64,000 nucleotides of DNA from Planctomycetota bacterium (GTDB lineage: Bacteria; Planctomycetota; UBA1135; JACQFD01), in assembly GCA_016792805.1 (NCBI GenBank), contig JAEUHX010000032.1, forward strand, positions 1 to 64,000, read 5' to 3'. The position numbers and the translations under genes are program-made. Under the pieces are notes generated by a model. It worked only from the letters and a program-made list of their open reading frames with translations, ran no database searches and had not been told where the DNA came from. Shown here in pieces: positions 28,667 to 37,744 of the stretch (positions are counted from its first letter, which is position 1; every line of letters begins with the position of its first letter).

Positions 28667-30028
28667 ATGGCAAAGAAACCCTCCCCGGTCGGGCTGACTC
28701 TCTTTGTGTATCAAGTGGGTTTCGGCGACTGCTTCCTGCTGCAGTTCCAGTATCCGGCGCCCCACCCGACGCGCCACGTCCTCGTGGACCTCGGGTCGAC
28801 GGCATCGCCGAAGAACGCGGGCGAGAAGCTTCTGTTGCGTGTCGCGAAGGATGTTCGTGCGCGGTGTGGCGGCAAGCTCGACGCGGTTGTGGCAACCCAT
28901 CGCCATGAGGATCACATCGGTGGATTTGCAACCAATAGGACGGGCACGGCACCGGGCGACGTCATCGCTTCCTGCAAGCCCGACCTCGTGATCCAGCCAT
29001 GGACGGAGGATCCCGCAGCAGCCAGGGACGCGCTCAAGCCGACGCAGACGCTCGCCGCCGGGCTTGCACACATCGCGGGATTGCGCGCCATGCAGGGGTT
29101 TGCATCGAGCGCTGTCGAGGAGGCACGGCGCCAAACGCAGGTCGGCTCAGCCGTTCCGGGGCGGCGCACCTTCCTCGAGGATGTGGAGTTCCAAGGGCTC
29201 GACGCCATCAAGAACGAATCGGCCGTTAAGAATCTGGCGCGCATGGGACGGCGAGCCGGCGCGAAGGCGGCTTATGTACATTTCGGTTCCAAGTCCGGGC
29301 TTGAACCGTTGCTGCCGGGTGTCAAGATTCAGGTTCTCGGTCCGCCGACTCTCGAGCAGACCGACATAATCCGTCGCCAACGCGAGCGCGACGAGGCGGA
29401 ATATTGGCATTTGCAGCCGGGAGGAGCCCCTGCGGCCGGATCGGCTGCGGAGCTGCGCGGACCCGCCGGCCGACAGGAGATTCCCGAGCGGCACCAGTGG
29501 ATCGTCCGCCAGGCTTTGAGCGTCCGCGCGGAGACGCTCTACCAGCTCGTGCGCGCACTCGACAATGCCATGAACAATACGAGCGTGATCCTTCTGTTCA
29601 CCGTCAAGGGAAGGACCTTACTCTTCCCGGGTGACGCACAGATCGAAAATTGGTCGTATGCGCTCGCCAAGCCCGAAGTCCGCAAGAAGCTCGCAAAAGT
29701 GCATCTTTACAAGGTCGGTCACCACGGGAGCCTCAACGCCACGCCGAAGTCGATGTGGAACCTCTTCCAGCATCGGGGGCCGAAGGGGGCCGCGCGGCTC
29801 ACGTCGATCCTCTCGACCCTCGGAGACAAGCACGGAGACAGCCTCTCGGGCACTGAGGTGCCGCGCACGACTCTCAAGAAAGAGCTCGACGCCCACAGCG
29901 AGCTCCTCTCGACACAGGACATGCGCAGCAAGACGGCCCTCGTGAAGCCGATCGTGCTCGACCTCACCGCCGCGAAGTGGACTCCGGAGAGCCTGAAGAT
30001 CCACGACGCGCAGCCGCTGCTGGAGTAG
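28667..30028 (+). CDS. MBL-fold metallohydrolase (ComEC C-terminal-like)
   Basis: 453 residues. Metal-binding motif THRHEDHIGG (His78, His80, Asp82, His83) after FGDCFLLQF and HVLVDLGS, the order seen in ComEC-type MBL domains; LLFPGDAQ and KVGHHGSLNATP supply the later metal-binding Asp and His. There are no membrane segments, so this is the soluble hydrolase form. Probably a nuclease or phosphodiesterase, substrate unknown. It is tightly linked to the preceding metallopeptidase gene, a pairing that could be a processing or defence module, but nothing here proves it. Confidence 0.88.
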   Translation: MAKKPSPVGLTLFVYQVGFGDCFLLQFQYPAPHPTRHVLVDLGSTASPKNAGEKLLLRVAKDVRARCGGKLDAVVATHRHEDHIGGFATNRTGTAPGDVIASCKPDLVIQPWTEDPAAARDALKPTQTLAAGLAHIAGLRAMQGFASSAVEEARRQTQVGSAVPGRRTFLEDVEFQGLDAIKNESAVKNLARMGRRAGAKAAYVHFGSKSGLEPLLPGVKIQVLGPPTLEQTDIIRRQRERDEAEYWHLQPGGAPAAGSAAELRGPAGRQEIPERHQWIVRQALSVRAETLYQLVRALDNAMNNTSVILLFTVKGRTLLFPGDAQIENWSYALAKPEVRKKLAKVHLYKVGHHGSLNATPKSMWNLFQHRGPKGAARLTSILSTLGDKHGDSLSGTEVPRTTLKKELDAHSELLSTQDMRSKTALVKPIVLDLTAAKWTPESLKIHDAQPLLE

Positions 30029-30112
30029 GCGCAGGGACGCAGCTCTCGCGAGAAAGGGGACCGAAGCCTGCCCGCCGTGTAACTTGCGCGCTCTTCTGCT
30101 CTAGGGCCCGCC

Positions 30113-33100
30113 ATGACACGCCTCTCCGGTCGGACGGCACGCACCCTCGCTGCCGTCGTCTCCGCTGCCGCGCTTCTTTTCTCCTGCGCCGCCTCCCTGG
30201 CGGCTGGCGATCGCGGCGCGCCCGCGCTTCGCTCGGCCCCGACGCTGGCCGATCGGCTCGAGCACCTCGACCGAGTGCGGCGCGCCGACTTCTGCGCGAA
30301 GTGCCACCCGGAGGCGACGGCCGAGCACCGGATGAACACCCACGGGCGCGCGTTCTCCGACAAGGAGGTGCGGCTCGCCACGGCGCGCTTCTCGATCGAC
30401 GGGTGCATCGCCTGCCACACGCCGCGCCCCGTATTCGAGACGGGGATCGGGATGAATCCGCTGAAGCGGCTGCACCACCTCGAGGAGGCCAATGATTGCC
30501 TTTCGTGCCATGCGCGCGAAAGTTACGATTACTCGGCGTTCCAGGGAGGCAAGGAGGATTGCGCGGCGGCGTTCGACGGGCGCGTCGGAATGGTTGAGGC
30601 GTGCGCGTCTTGCCACCGCAATCACGGCACTCCTTACCAATGGGAGCACGCCAAGTTTGGCAAGCAGGCGGGCAACCAATGTGTGGATTGTCACATGCCG
30701 GAGGTGGTGCGCCCCATCGCCGTCGGCGGCGAGCCGAAGAAGACGCGACGCCACACCTTTTATGGCGCGCGATCGGAATCGCAGGTCGGGGCGGCCTACG
30801 GATACGACGTGCGGCTCGACGGCAATGAGGTGGTCGTCAAAGTTTCCAACGAGGGCGCAGGTCACAATATTCCGACGGAGCTGAAGCAGCGCTCCATCGA
30901 ATCGTTGGTGATCGTTCGCGACGTGACCGGACGCGAGGTCGGGCGCTCGCGCCAAGTTTTCCGCGATCCGTACAAGCGTCCCTACGGGCTGCATCTCCCG
31001 GTAAACACACAGATCCCGTCGGGAGAGAGCCGTGAGCACCGCGTGCCGATCTCGACTCCGGTGGGCACGATCGAAACAACACTTTTCTTCAAGCTCTATT
31101 ATCCGATCGAAGATACTCATCCCGACCTGACGCGCGTGCTCGAGTCGCGCTCCATGGCGTTCGGGCCGATCGAGCCGTCGACGAAGCCGATCGACAGCGC
31201 CCCCGAGGTTCATGCGCGGCTTCCGGAGGCGATTCCGGTTGAGGCCGCGAGCCCGGCGAACCTCGCCGACTTCCCGCACCCCAAGATTGCGGCGGTGCCG
31301 CTCGACGTGCCGGACGGCAGTAAGGAGGGCGACATCGAGAAGCTCGTGAGCCTGTTTCAGTATCCTGTTCCGCAGGCGAATCGGCAGGCGCAAGACGCAT
31401 TAGTGAAGATCGGCGAGCGCGCGGTGCCGGCGCTCATGACGGCGCTCGGATCCTGGGATAACAAAACGTGGATGCAGGCACAGGGCGTGCTCGCGCGGAT
31501 GGGGGCGAAGGCGCTTCCGGCCGTCGTCGCCGCGCTCGACGATGGCCAGCTCTACACGCGGTTCCACGCTCGAGAGGTTCTGCCGCGATTCGGCGACCTC
31601 GGCGCGCAGCGCGCGACGGCGATCGCGCATCTGACGAAATATCTGACTGTCAAAAATGCGGTCGATCGTTACTCGTCCGCCGAGGCGCTCGGCCGCATCG
31701 GCGCGAAGGATGCGGCTCCCGCATTGCGCGCGCTGCTGGAGGACCTCGACTACGACGCTTGTGCAGCAGCGGCGCGCGCGCTTGCGATGCTCGGCGATCG
31801 GCCGTCGGCGCCGGCAATTCGCGCTGCGCTCGACCTGCGCCGCAAGACGGTCGAGACGGCGCGCGACCTCGCCTGGAGCCTTGCTGCGCTCGGGGATCCC
31901 GCGGGCGTCCGTGCGCTGATGGATGGCCTCGACTACCCCGACGACCTCGTCCGCGAGAGTATCTTTGAGGCTTACTTCGACGTGACCGGTGCATCGCACG
32001 GGTATGCGCCGAACCTGCCGTTCGAGGAGCGCACGGCGGCGCTCGCCGAGCTGCGCGCGTGGTGGGCTGATGTGGAGCGTGATCCCGCGCGCGTCGCTTC
32101 CGCGATGCGCAAGCCGCGGTCGCTTCAGACGACGGCCGCACAAAAGGCAGAGATCGCGAAGCACCTGCGCGACGTGGGCGGCAACGACATGGCGCCTGCC
32201 GATGCCAAGAAAACGCAGGAGGCGATGGCGAAGCTGCGGGAGATCGGCCCTGCGGCAGTGCCACAAATCATGGAAGGCCTCAAATGGCCGGCCGGTTTCG
32301 CGGAGAAGCGGGTCGGTTACATCCAGCTCCTGATGGAGATGCGCGATCCCGACGCGGTTCCGGCGCTGCTAGAGGCCACTTCGGATCCGGTCGTTTCTGT
32401 TGCTTTGTGGGCGTGCGCGGCGCTGGAGGCGCTCGGCGATCCGGAGGCGACTCCGTGGGTGAAGCGTGTGCTCCAGCGCGTCGAAACGCTGGCGCCGGCC
32501 GGCAAGCTGCCGCCGAACGTCGGCCATCCCGAGGATGTGCGGGCGAACTTGGGACGCGCGCTCCAGGCGCTCGGCGACTCCGAGGGCACGCGGCTTTTGT
32601 TGCGATTGCTGTATAGCGGCGAGGCGACGGCGCGCGCGAGCGCTGAGGCCGCGTTGACGGCGCGCTTTGCGACGCCGTCGGCCCATGAGCCGCCGATCGC
32701 GAAAGAAGTCCGAGAGGAGCTGGCGCAGCTCTCCGAGAAGCGCGCCGCCATAGTTACAGAAATGCGCCGTGTGTGGGAGAAGCTCCAAGAGGAGGCCGAA
32801 GCGGCGGCGGCGACTGTGAAGACGCGCACGGAGGCTTTCGCGGCGCTCACGAAATTTGACTTCGCCGAGGAGGCCGGCACGCGCTACGCGCGTCTCGACC
32901 CGCGTGCCTTCGGCGTCGATTTCCGGCGCACGACCGTCGCGGCCGATGCCGTCGGCTCGGTGATTTATGAGGATCGCGCCTACCGCGATGCGCTGCCGGC
33001 GCGCGATCTCCATTCGATCGTGGAGCGGCAGGGCTGGGCTGTTCCGGCGACCGGCATGACGAGCACGATCAGTACAGAAAGCATCGAGCTCGAGACCGCG

Positions 33101-33583
33101 GCGGACGGCCCCGGCGGTGGAGTGAGCTTCGGCATCGGCGGACCGGGCGGGCTCACAGTGCCGGTCGAATGGTGGCGCGACTACGAGATCTCGTTCGAGG
33201 TCGAAATTGTGAAGTCGGGATTCTGGATCCTCGATCGGTATGATCCGATCTGGGCGATCTTCGCAGAGACCTGTCTCACGCAACAGCCGGCGACGCGGGC
33301 GGGCGTGCTGAATCCCACAGTTCAGGAAGGCAAGCGATACGAAATGGTGCATTCCGTCGAGGGCAGCACGGTCGTCCATCGCCAGCGCGAGCTCGCGGCG
33401 GGCACGGCTCCCGGCGAGTGGACGGAGCTGCAGGCGTCGACGCCGCAGAACGTCCGCAAGGGCGGCATGGTGTTCCAACTCGACCCCGGATCGAAAGTGA
33501 TCCTGCGGAATTTGAAGCTTCGCGTGATCCGCACCGACGCGGCGGAAGCTTACAATACTGTGATCGCCACGCGGGGCCGATGA
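30113..33583 (+). CDS. pentaheme cytochrome c fused to HEAT repeats
   Basis: 1156 residues. Signal peptide (about 10-31). Five CxxCH sites: CAKCH 61, CIACH 98, CLSCH 129, CASCH 164, CVDCH 190. Next is a beta domain (about 215-310) with VKVSNEGAGHNIPTE, frequent after multiheme domains. Residues about 395-850 are HEAT repeats (QDALVKIGERAVPALMTAL, SAEALGRIGAKDAAPALRALL). A helical stretch around 860-920 leads to a C-terminal beta domain (about 960-1150) with a Gly-rich turn that resembles LamG/DUF1080-type folds. Likely a periplasmic electron carrier scaffolded onto protein partners. The stop overlaps the MOSC gene start (ATGA). Confidence 0.92.
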   Translation: MTRLSGRTARTLAAVVSAAALLFSCAASLAAGDRGAPALRSAPTLADRLEHLDRVRRADFCAKCHPEATAEHRMNTHGRAFSDKEVRLATARFSIDGCIACHTPRPVFETGIGMNPLKRLHHLEEANDCLSCHARESYDYSAFQGGKEDCAAAFDGRVGMVEACASCHRNHGTPYQWEHAKFGKQAGNQCVDCHMPEVVRPIAVGGEPKKTRRHTFYGARSESQVGAAYGYDVRLDGNEVVVKVSNEGAGHNIPTELKQRSIESLVIVRDVTGREVGRSRQVFRDPYKRPYGLHLPVNTQIPSGESREHRVPISTPVGTIETTLFFKLYYPIEDTHPDLTRVLESRSMAFGPIEPSTKPIDSAPEVHARLPEAIPVEAASPANLADFPHPKIAAVPLDVPDGSKEGDIEKLVSLFQYPVPQANRQAQDALVKIGERAVPALMTALGSWDNKTWMQAQGVLARMGAKALPAVVAALDDGQLYTRFHAREVLPRFGDLGAQRATAIAHLTKYLTVKNAVDRYSSAEALGRIGAKDAAPALRALLEDLDYDACAAAARALAMLGDRPSAPAIRAALDLRRKTVETARDLAWSLAALGDPAGVRALMDGLDYPDDLVRESIFEAYFDVTGASHGYAPNLPFEERTAALAELRAWWADVERDPARVASAMRKPRSLQTTAAQKAEIAKHLRDVGGNDMAPADAKKTQEAMAKLREIGPAAVPQIMEGLKWPAGFAEKRVGYIQLLMEMRDPDAVPALLEATSDPVVSVALWACAALEALGDPEATPWVKRVLQRVETLAPAGKLPPNVGHPEDVRANLGRALQALGDSEGTRLLLRLLYSGEATARASAEAALTARFATPSAHEPPIAKEVREELAQLSEKRAAIVTEMRRVWEKLQEEAEAAAATVKTRTEAFAALTKFDFAEEAGTRYARLDPRAFGVDFRRTTVAADAVGSVIYEDRAYRDALPARDLHSIVERQGWAVPATGMTSTISTESIELETAADGPGGGVSFGIGGPGGLTVPVEWWRDYEISFEVEIVKSGFWILDRYDPIWAIFAETCLTQQPATRAGVLNPTVQEGKRYEMVHSVEGSTVVHRQRELAAGTAPGEWTELQASTPQNVRKGGMVFQLDPGSKVILRNLKLRVIRTDAAEAYNTVIATRGR

Positions 33584-34104
33584 GCGGAGCAGCCGGGCGT
33601 GTCCATTCGATTCAGGTCTCCGGCGGCGGCGTGCCCAAGCGCGCCGTTGCGCGGGCGCGGATCGGCAAGCTCGGCCTCGAAGGGGACCGCCAGCGAAATT
33701 TGAAGTTTCATGGCGGCCCCGACAGGGCTGTCTGCCTGTTTTCGCTGGAAGTGATCGAGCGCTTGCGGGCGGAAGGGCACCCCATCGAGCCAGGCTCGAC
33801 GGGAGAGAATCTTACACTTGCGGGGCTCGACTGGGCCGCCGTCGTCCCCGGCGCGCGCCTGCGCATCGGTGCCGACGCGCTGCTAGAGATTACACAGCAC
33901 ACAAAACCCTGCGCGACGATCGCCGCCTCATTCCAAGGCGGAGCTTTCCAACGGATTGCGCCGCGCGAGCATCCGCACGAATGTCGTCTCTATGCCCGCG
34001 TCCTCGCGGAGGGCGATGCCGCCCCCGGCGACCCCGTGGAGCTTCTCCCGCCGCGCGCCGCGCTCGCGCGTAAGTTCACTTCTCTGCGAGATCGGCTGCG
34101 ATGA
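33580..34104 (+). CDS. MOSC domain-containing protein
   Basis: 174 residues from the ATG that overlaps the preceding stop. GLEGDRQRNLKFHGGPDRAVCLFSLEVIERL and GSTGENLTLAGLDW are signature segments of the MOSC domain, and the conserved Cys lies in TKPCATIAASF. MOSC proteins (YiiM, MOCOS C-terminus, mARC) handle molybdenum cofactor or sulfur transfer. Coupling to a multiheme cytochrome gene and the presence of two molybdoenzyme genes at 8.4-11.9 kb make a redox role plausible, but this is inference. Confidence 0.93.
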   Translation: MSGAAGRVHSIQVSGGGVPKRAVARARIGKLGLEGDRQRNLKFHGGPDRAVCLFSLEVIERLRAEGHPIEPGSTGENLTLAGLDWAAVVPGARLRIGADALLEITQHTKPCATIAASFQGGAFQRIAPREHPHECRLYARVLAEGDAAPGDPVELLPPRAALARKFTSLRDRLR

Positions 34105-34175
34105 AGCGTGAAGCATGTGACGTACTGAGTTGTTCCGCCGTGCGCTTCCCCGCCATGAGCTGATGAGGCCAATGA

Positions 34176-34210
34176 GAGCCAAGCTCAGGACTTCGGGAAC
34201 AGCTTGGCTC
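34176..34210. terminator. inverted repeat between convergent genes, possible bidirectional terminator
   Basis: GAGCCAAGCT (34176-34185) and AGCTTGGCTC (34201-34210) form a perfect 10-bp stem with a 15-base loop. It lies between the convergent MOSC gene and the minus-strand gene ending at 34229. There is no T tract on either side, so intrinsic termination is unproven. Confidence 0.4.
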
Positions 34211-34228
34211 GCGATCGACCACCGCTTG

Positions 34229-36001
34229 TCATGGGTGGAATTGTATTTTCGTCGACGTGACCTCATGGGCTGAGATGGAGAATCCATTGACTTCGGATCG
34301 TCGGTCTGCTGGGAGTGAGTAGCCCGTGATCCAGTAGTCGCCGACAACGAGTTCGGTCAGGACATAGGGCGCACGATAGAACGCTATAGAAAATGAACCC
34401 GGCCGCCCCTTCATTCCCAGAGTGAGCACAACCGGGCCGTACTCGTTGCCGCCGCCAGCATCACTTGAGCGCTCAATGGTCAACGCCAAAGACCCTGTCG
34501 CTTGCACGGTGGTGTCGAGATCGACGATTGTGTGCTCGGAGGCGCGAATGGAGACATTGGGGGGAATCGTTGGGATCGTTCGGCCGCGAAGATCCAGCTC
34601 AACTCTGTAGTCGCCAGCCGGGATACCCGGTATCTGTAGCACTCCTTCGCTGATCGAATGCACGGGACTCGAGAGGCGCTGGTTCCTCTCATGGGGGACA
34701 CCCGCCGGCTCGAGCCGCAGCCAGGCTGTTGGCTCAATCAAGCTCACTCTTGTGTGTTCTGGTTGTGTGGCATGAATTCTTACCTGAAGTGTTCCAACGC
34801 CCATCGGGGAGCTTCCCAAGGACACCTCTTGCGCAGGCCAGGCAGCGTCCTTCACCCGATGCGCGAATAAGTCGATCCGCCGCGAGATGTGGCCCGGCGC
34901 ATTTACTTCCAGCTCGACAGGTCCAATCGATTCACGGTCGAGCGAGGAAGTGAAGAACTGAAGTAGGCACTGCCTCCCCGCACCTGAGCGAGAGGACGTC
35001 TCGATTCCAAGGAATCTCAACAATGACGATGAAAGCGAGATCTCCATGAGAGAGGCACTCTGCGGCGACTTGCTCCACCACGTGGAGAAGCCGCTGAAAA
35101 TGTCGCCGCCGCTGCTCATATCGACGGCCTTCGGCCAACGAAGGTCAATCACATAAAGCGGCGCGACGGTTAGGCTGATCTGTGGCGTCTCTGACGGAAG
35201 AATGGACGGGGTCTCGCCTTCAATAAATGTGCTCGAGTATCCCTGGCCTCCGGCGATGATTCGGTACCGACCCGATGACTGAAGCTCGGCGAAAGTGAAA
35301 TTGCCGTCTGCATCGGTCCGAGTGGACCGATAGATGGGGTTCTGCGCGCGGTCGACCCCGGCCGCGCTCCATGACGGGGTCGGAAATCGAGATTCCCACA
35401 GAAGGACATCCGTTCCGGCGAGCGCGGGCTTCGCATCGGGACGCAGGACGCGCCCGCTGAGGCGAGCACCGCCGCTCTTGAGTTGAAGTATGATCTCTCG
35501 TCCGTCGTTCGCCGGATCGAGCGAAGAAACTACAGGTTCATAAGTGGCTTTGTTAGCGACCAGGAAGTCTCCTGGAAGCTCGGAGAGAAGCTGAAATGTC
35601 CCGTCGAAGGAACTCGTTGTTCTGCTCACCACCGCCCCGCTCATGTCGAGGAGACAGACCGTGGCGCTCTCCACGGGCGAATCGGTCTCGGACACCACGC
35701 GCCCGAGGATCTGGTGTCTCGATCTACCTTGTGTCGACCGGAGCTCAGAAGTGACTTCCTCACTCCAACGCGTGCCAGGGATCGGTGCTTCTGCGGGAAG
35801 CTGCCGACGAGCCTCCCCTCCGGCCTCCGGAGGCGGCTCCGGGATCTCCTCCGAGGCGCTTCCGCTCGGGATGAGCGCCATGAATGCACCAAGAAGCGCA
35901 ACGGTCACAAGCCCCACGACAAACCCGCCGATCGCAATGACCCTCCTCATGGAATAGGGCGGACGGGCGGACATGTTGAGATGCACTCTTGGCCGGAGCA
36001 T
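34229..36001 (-). CDS. membrane-anchored protein with carboxypeptidase-regulatory-like domains
   Basis: 590 residues. One N-terminal membrane segment (IAIGGFVVGLVTVALLGAFMAL) and a Pro/Glu-rich linker to about residue 90, then beta-sandwich units of the CarboxypepD_reg type: HQILGRVVSETDSPVESATVCLLD and GARLSGRVLRPDAKPALAGTDVLLWE, the second followed by DADGNFTFAELQSSGRYRIIAGG. Later units contain IPGIPAGDYRVELDLRG. No enzyme motif. Such proteins display adhesive or structural domains outside the membrane. Alternative starts at 35974 and 35950 also leave the anchor intact; no strong ribosome site decides. Divergent from a related gene at 36174. Confidence 0.85.
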   Translation of the reverse strand: MLRPRVHLNMSARPPYSMRRVIAIGGFVVGLVTVALLGAFMALIPSGSASEEIPEPPPEAGGEARRQLPAEAPIPGTRWSEEVTSELRSTQGRSRHQILGRVVSETDSPVESATVCLLDMSGAVVSRTTSSFDGTFQLLSELPGDFLVANKATYEPVVSSLDPANDGREIILQLKSGGARLSGRVLRPDAKPALAGTDVLLWESRFPTPSWSAAGVDRAQNPIYRSTRTDADGNFTFAELQSSGRYRIIAGGQGYSSTFIEGETPSILPSETPQISLTVAPLYVIDLRWPKAVDMSSGGDIFSGFSTWWSKSPQSASLMEISLSSSLLRFLGIETSSRSGAGRQCLLQFFTSSLDRESIGPVELEVNAPGHISRRIDLFAHRVKDAAWPAQEVSLGSSPMGVGTLQVRIHATQPEHTRVSLIEPTAWLRLEPAGVPHERNQRLSSPVHSISEGVLQIPGIPAGDYRVELDLRGRTIPTIPPNVSIRASEHTIVDLDTTVQATGSLALTIERSSDAGGGNEYGPVVLTLGMKGRPGSFSIAFYRAPYVLTELVVGDYWITGYSLPADRRSEVNGFSISAHEVTSTKIQFHP

Positions 36002-36173
36002 TCAGTTCGGGTCGTGCGATGAGGCGAGGGCGCAACGCTGGCAAACGGTGGAGAGACTCCGGAGGTTGCAGCGGTCTTCAAGTCGAACAGCCGTCGAGAG
36101 GCATTCTAACTCTCGAATTGGAAACGAGGCAGGTGACGGGACTTGGGTACATTTGATTCAGCGGTAATTGCCC

Positions 36174-36983
36174 ATGCGGAGCTTGCAGAAGCTCGTTTCG
36201 ATTCTCGTTCTCGCCGCTGCCCTTGTTCTCGGAGGCGCAGCGATCGGAATCGTTGTGATCAGCCTGTCTCAGCGCGAGGAGGCGCCGCCGTCTCCCCTGG
36301 GTGCTGAAACTGAGTCCGCCTCCTCGCGCGCATCCATGGAGAGGCGAGCTGGTCCGGCTTCCATGCTGGGAGCGAGCAAGAAGTCGAGTGCACTTCAGGA
36401 ACAGCCAGATGGCGAAGCCTCCAAGGACCCGCGGAAAGAAGCAAGCCGGACTATTGTATCTTCCGAGCGCCGGATTCGAGGCCGAGTCATCGACGAGAAG
36501 GGAACCGGCCTCAGCGGCTGGTTCATCAAGGCCGGTGTGTTCCCGCAGGACGGAGCGAACCAGGGGAGCGCGGAGTCCGTCTCGGGGGCAAAGGGCGCCT
36601 TCTCGATCGAGTGCTGGCGGGCTGATCGATATTGGCTCGGCGCGATCGATCCAGCCGGACCTCCGCTGATTCGGGCCGTTATCAATGATGTGCACGTCGG
36701 AAGTACAGATGTAGTTCTGACAGTTCCGAATGTTGATTTTTCGACTGGATCGCTCCATGGGCAGCTTCGGCATTCGCGGGGAGGGATTCCTCGAGGTCCG
36801 CGCATTGCGATCGAAGATCCGCAGGGCGTTCGTGTTTCGGTCGAGGTTGATGCATGGGGTCGTTTTGGAGTCGCGAAGCTGCCTCCACAGAAGTATTTCT
36901 TGATGATTGCTTGTGAGGAGGTTCCAGAATTTGAGAGGGGACCCTTTCTAGTTGTTGAGAGAGAAGATCTTGATGTCGGATAA
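36174..36983 (+). CDS. membrane-anchored regulatory-like domain protein, N-terminal part of an interrupted gene
   Basis: 269 residues from ATG at 36174. N-terminal membrane segment (LVSILVLAAALVLGGAAIGIVVISL), a Ser/Glu-rich linker to about 98, and then a CarboxypepD_reg-like unit (RRIRGRVIDEKGTGLSGWFIKAG). The layout mirrors the divergent gene at 34229-36001, suggesting paralogues. The frame ends at TAA 36981-36983 after REDLDVG, but reading continues in the same frame with VVPEFGHLIVHLRGTG, which is exactly how such repeats normally go on (DVGxIVVPE). A single substitution at the TAA would rejoin it to 36987-37541 into one 455-residue protein. Probably a nonsense-mutated gene or sequencing error. 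Confidence 0.7.
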   Translation: MRSLQKLVSILVLAAALVLGGAAIGIVVISLSQREEAPPSPLGAETESASSRASMERRAGPASMLGASKKSSALQEQPDGEASKDPRKEASRTIVSSERRIRGRVIDEKGTGLSGWFIKAGVFPQDGANQGSAESVSGAKGAFSIECWRADRYWLGAIDPAGPPLIRAVINDVHVGSTDVVLTVPNVDFSTGSLHGQLRHSRGGIPRGPRIAIEDPQGVRVSVEVDAWGRFGVAKLPPQKYFLMIACEEVPEFERGPFLVVEREDLDVG

Positions 36984-36986
36984 ATT

Positions 36987-37541
36987 GTGGTGCCGGAGTT
37001 CGGGCATCTCATTGTGCATCTCCGCGGCACTGGTGAGGCTTCGCCGCCTGGCGAGCATTCTCCGATCGGCTTCGTGGCGGACCGCGGGATTCGAAGTGTG
37101 CGACATACCTCACTGAAGATGGGTCCCGCTGGCGATGCAATGTTAAAGCTCGCGCCCGGCCATTATATGATCATGGTGGGGGGCTTTGGACATTGGGCGC
37201 TGGTTCGGCATGAAGTTGACATATCTGAGTCGGAGACGAAACACCTCGACATCCAGTTGATTCCAGGGGTGGCTCGGCTGATTCGGCTGCCTGCTGGTGG
37301 TCATGGGAAGATCGAGCGATTTGACCTCCTGATGAAGGATGCGGCAGGGCGCGTGATATTTGATTCCACCGAAACCGGCACAAGGATCGATTCGGAATCG
37401 AAGATCCACTTCGTGCTGCCGCTCGAGCGGATTGAACTCGTCGCGACAATGTGGAACTCGACTCGGATCTTTGTTTCGTCTCTGGATGGAAAGAATCTGC
37501 CTCCGGATCAGGAGAAGACGTTCCTTGAGTGGCGCGAGTAA
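36987..37541 (+). pseudogene. C-terminal part of the interrupted regulatory-like domain protein
   Basis: 184 codons in the same frame as the preceding gene, right after its TAA. It could be translated from GTG at 36987, but no ribosome site stands out. Beta-rich: FGHLIVHLRGTG, LKLAPGHYMIMVGGFG (the PGxY turn of these domains), and later RFDLLMKDAAGRVIFDS. No signal peptide or anchor of its own, which supports its being the severed tail of the upstream gene rather than an independent gene. Confidence 0.65.
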
Positions 37542-37611
37542 TCCTAATCATCGCAGAGCATGCCCGTGGATCGCTTCGCTTGCGCCGCGTTGGCGATTTG
37601 AAGGAGCGCCC

Positions 37612-37714
37612 GCGCGCGATGCGCAGCGTGCGGCCGTAGGCGCGCATGGTGAGGCCGAGCTTCTCAACGGCTTCCTCCAGCAGTCGCTTGCAGGGCTCGT
37701 CGAGCGCCGCCACT
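37612..37714 (-). pseudogene. 103-bp duplicate of the comM 3' region
   Basis: Same orientation and about 97% identical (three mismatches by eye) to 41405-41507 inside comM. On the minus strand it would encode RVAALDEPCKRLLEEAVEK and GLTMRAYGRTLRIAR, matching the helical C-terminal segment of ComM. Sequence on either side does not match comM. Part of a 203-bp gene-free stretch (37542-37744). It forms a direct repeat with the intact copy on either side of the two-gene operon at 37745-41086. Confidence 0.9.
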
Positions 37715-37744
37715 CTGGACGGCGCGTTGTGATTCCGACGTTTC

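Noticed and set aside
36981..36983. Selenocysteine or pyrrolysine recoding of the stop between the two surface-protein halves
   Set aside because: The codon is TAA, which is used for neither; a mutation or error is simpler.
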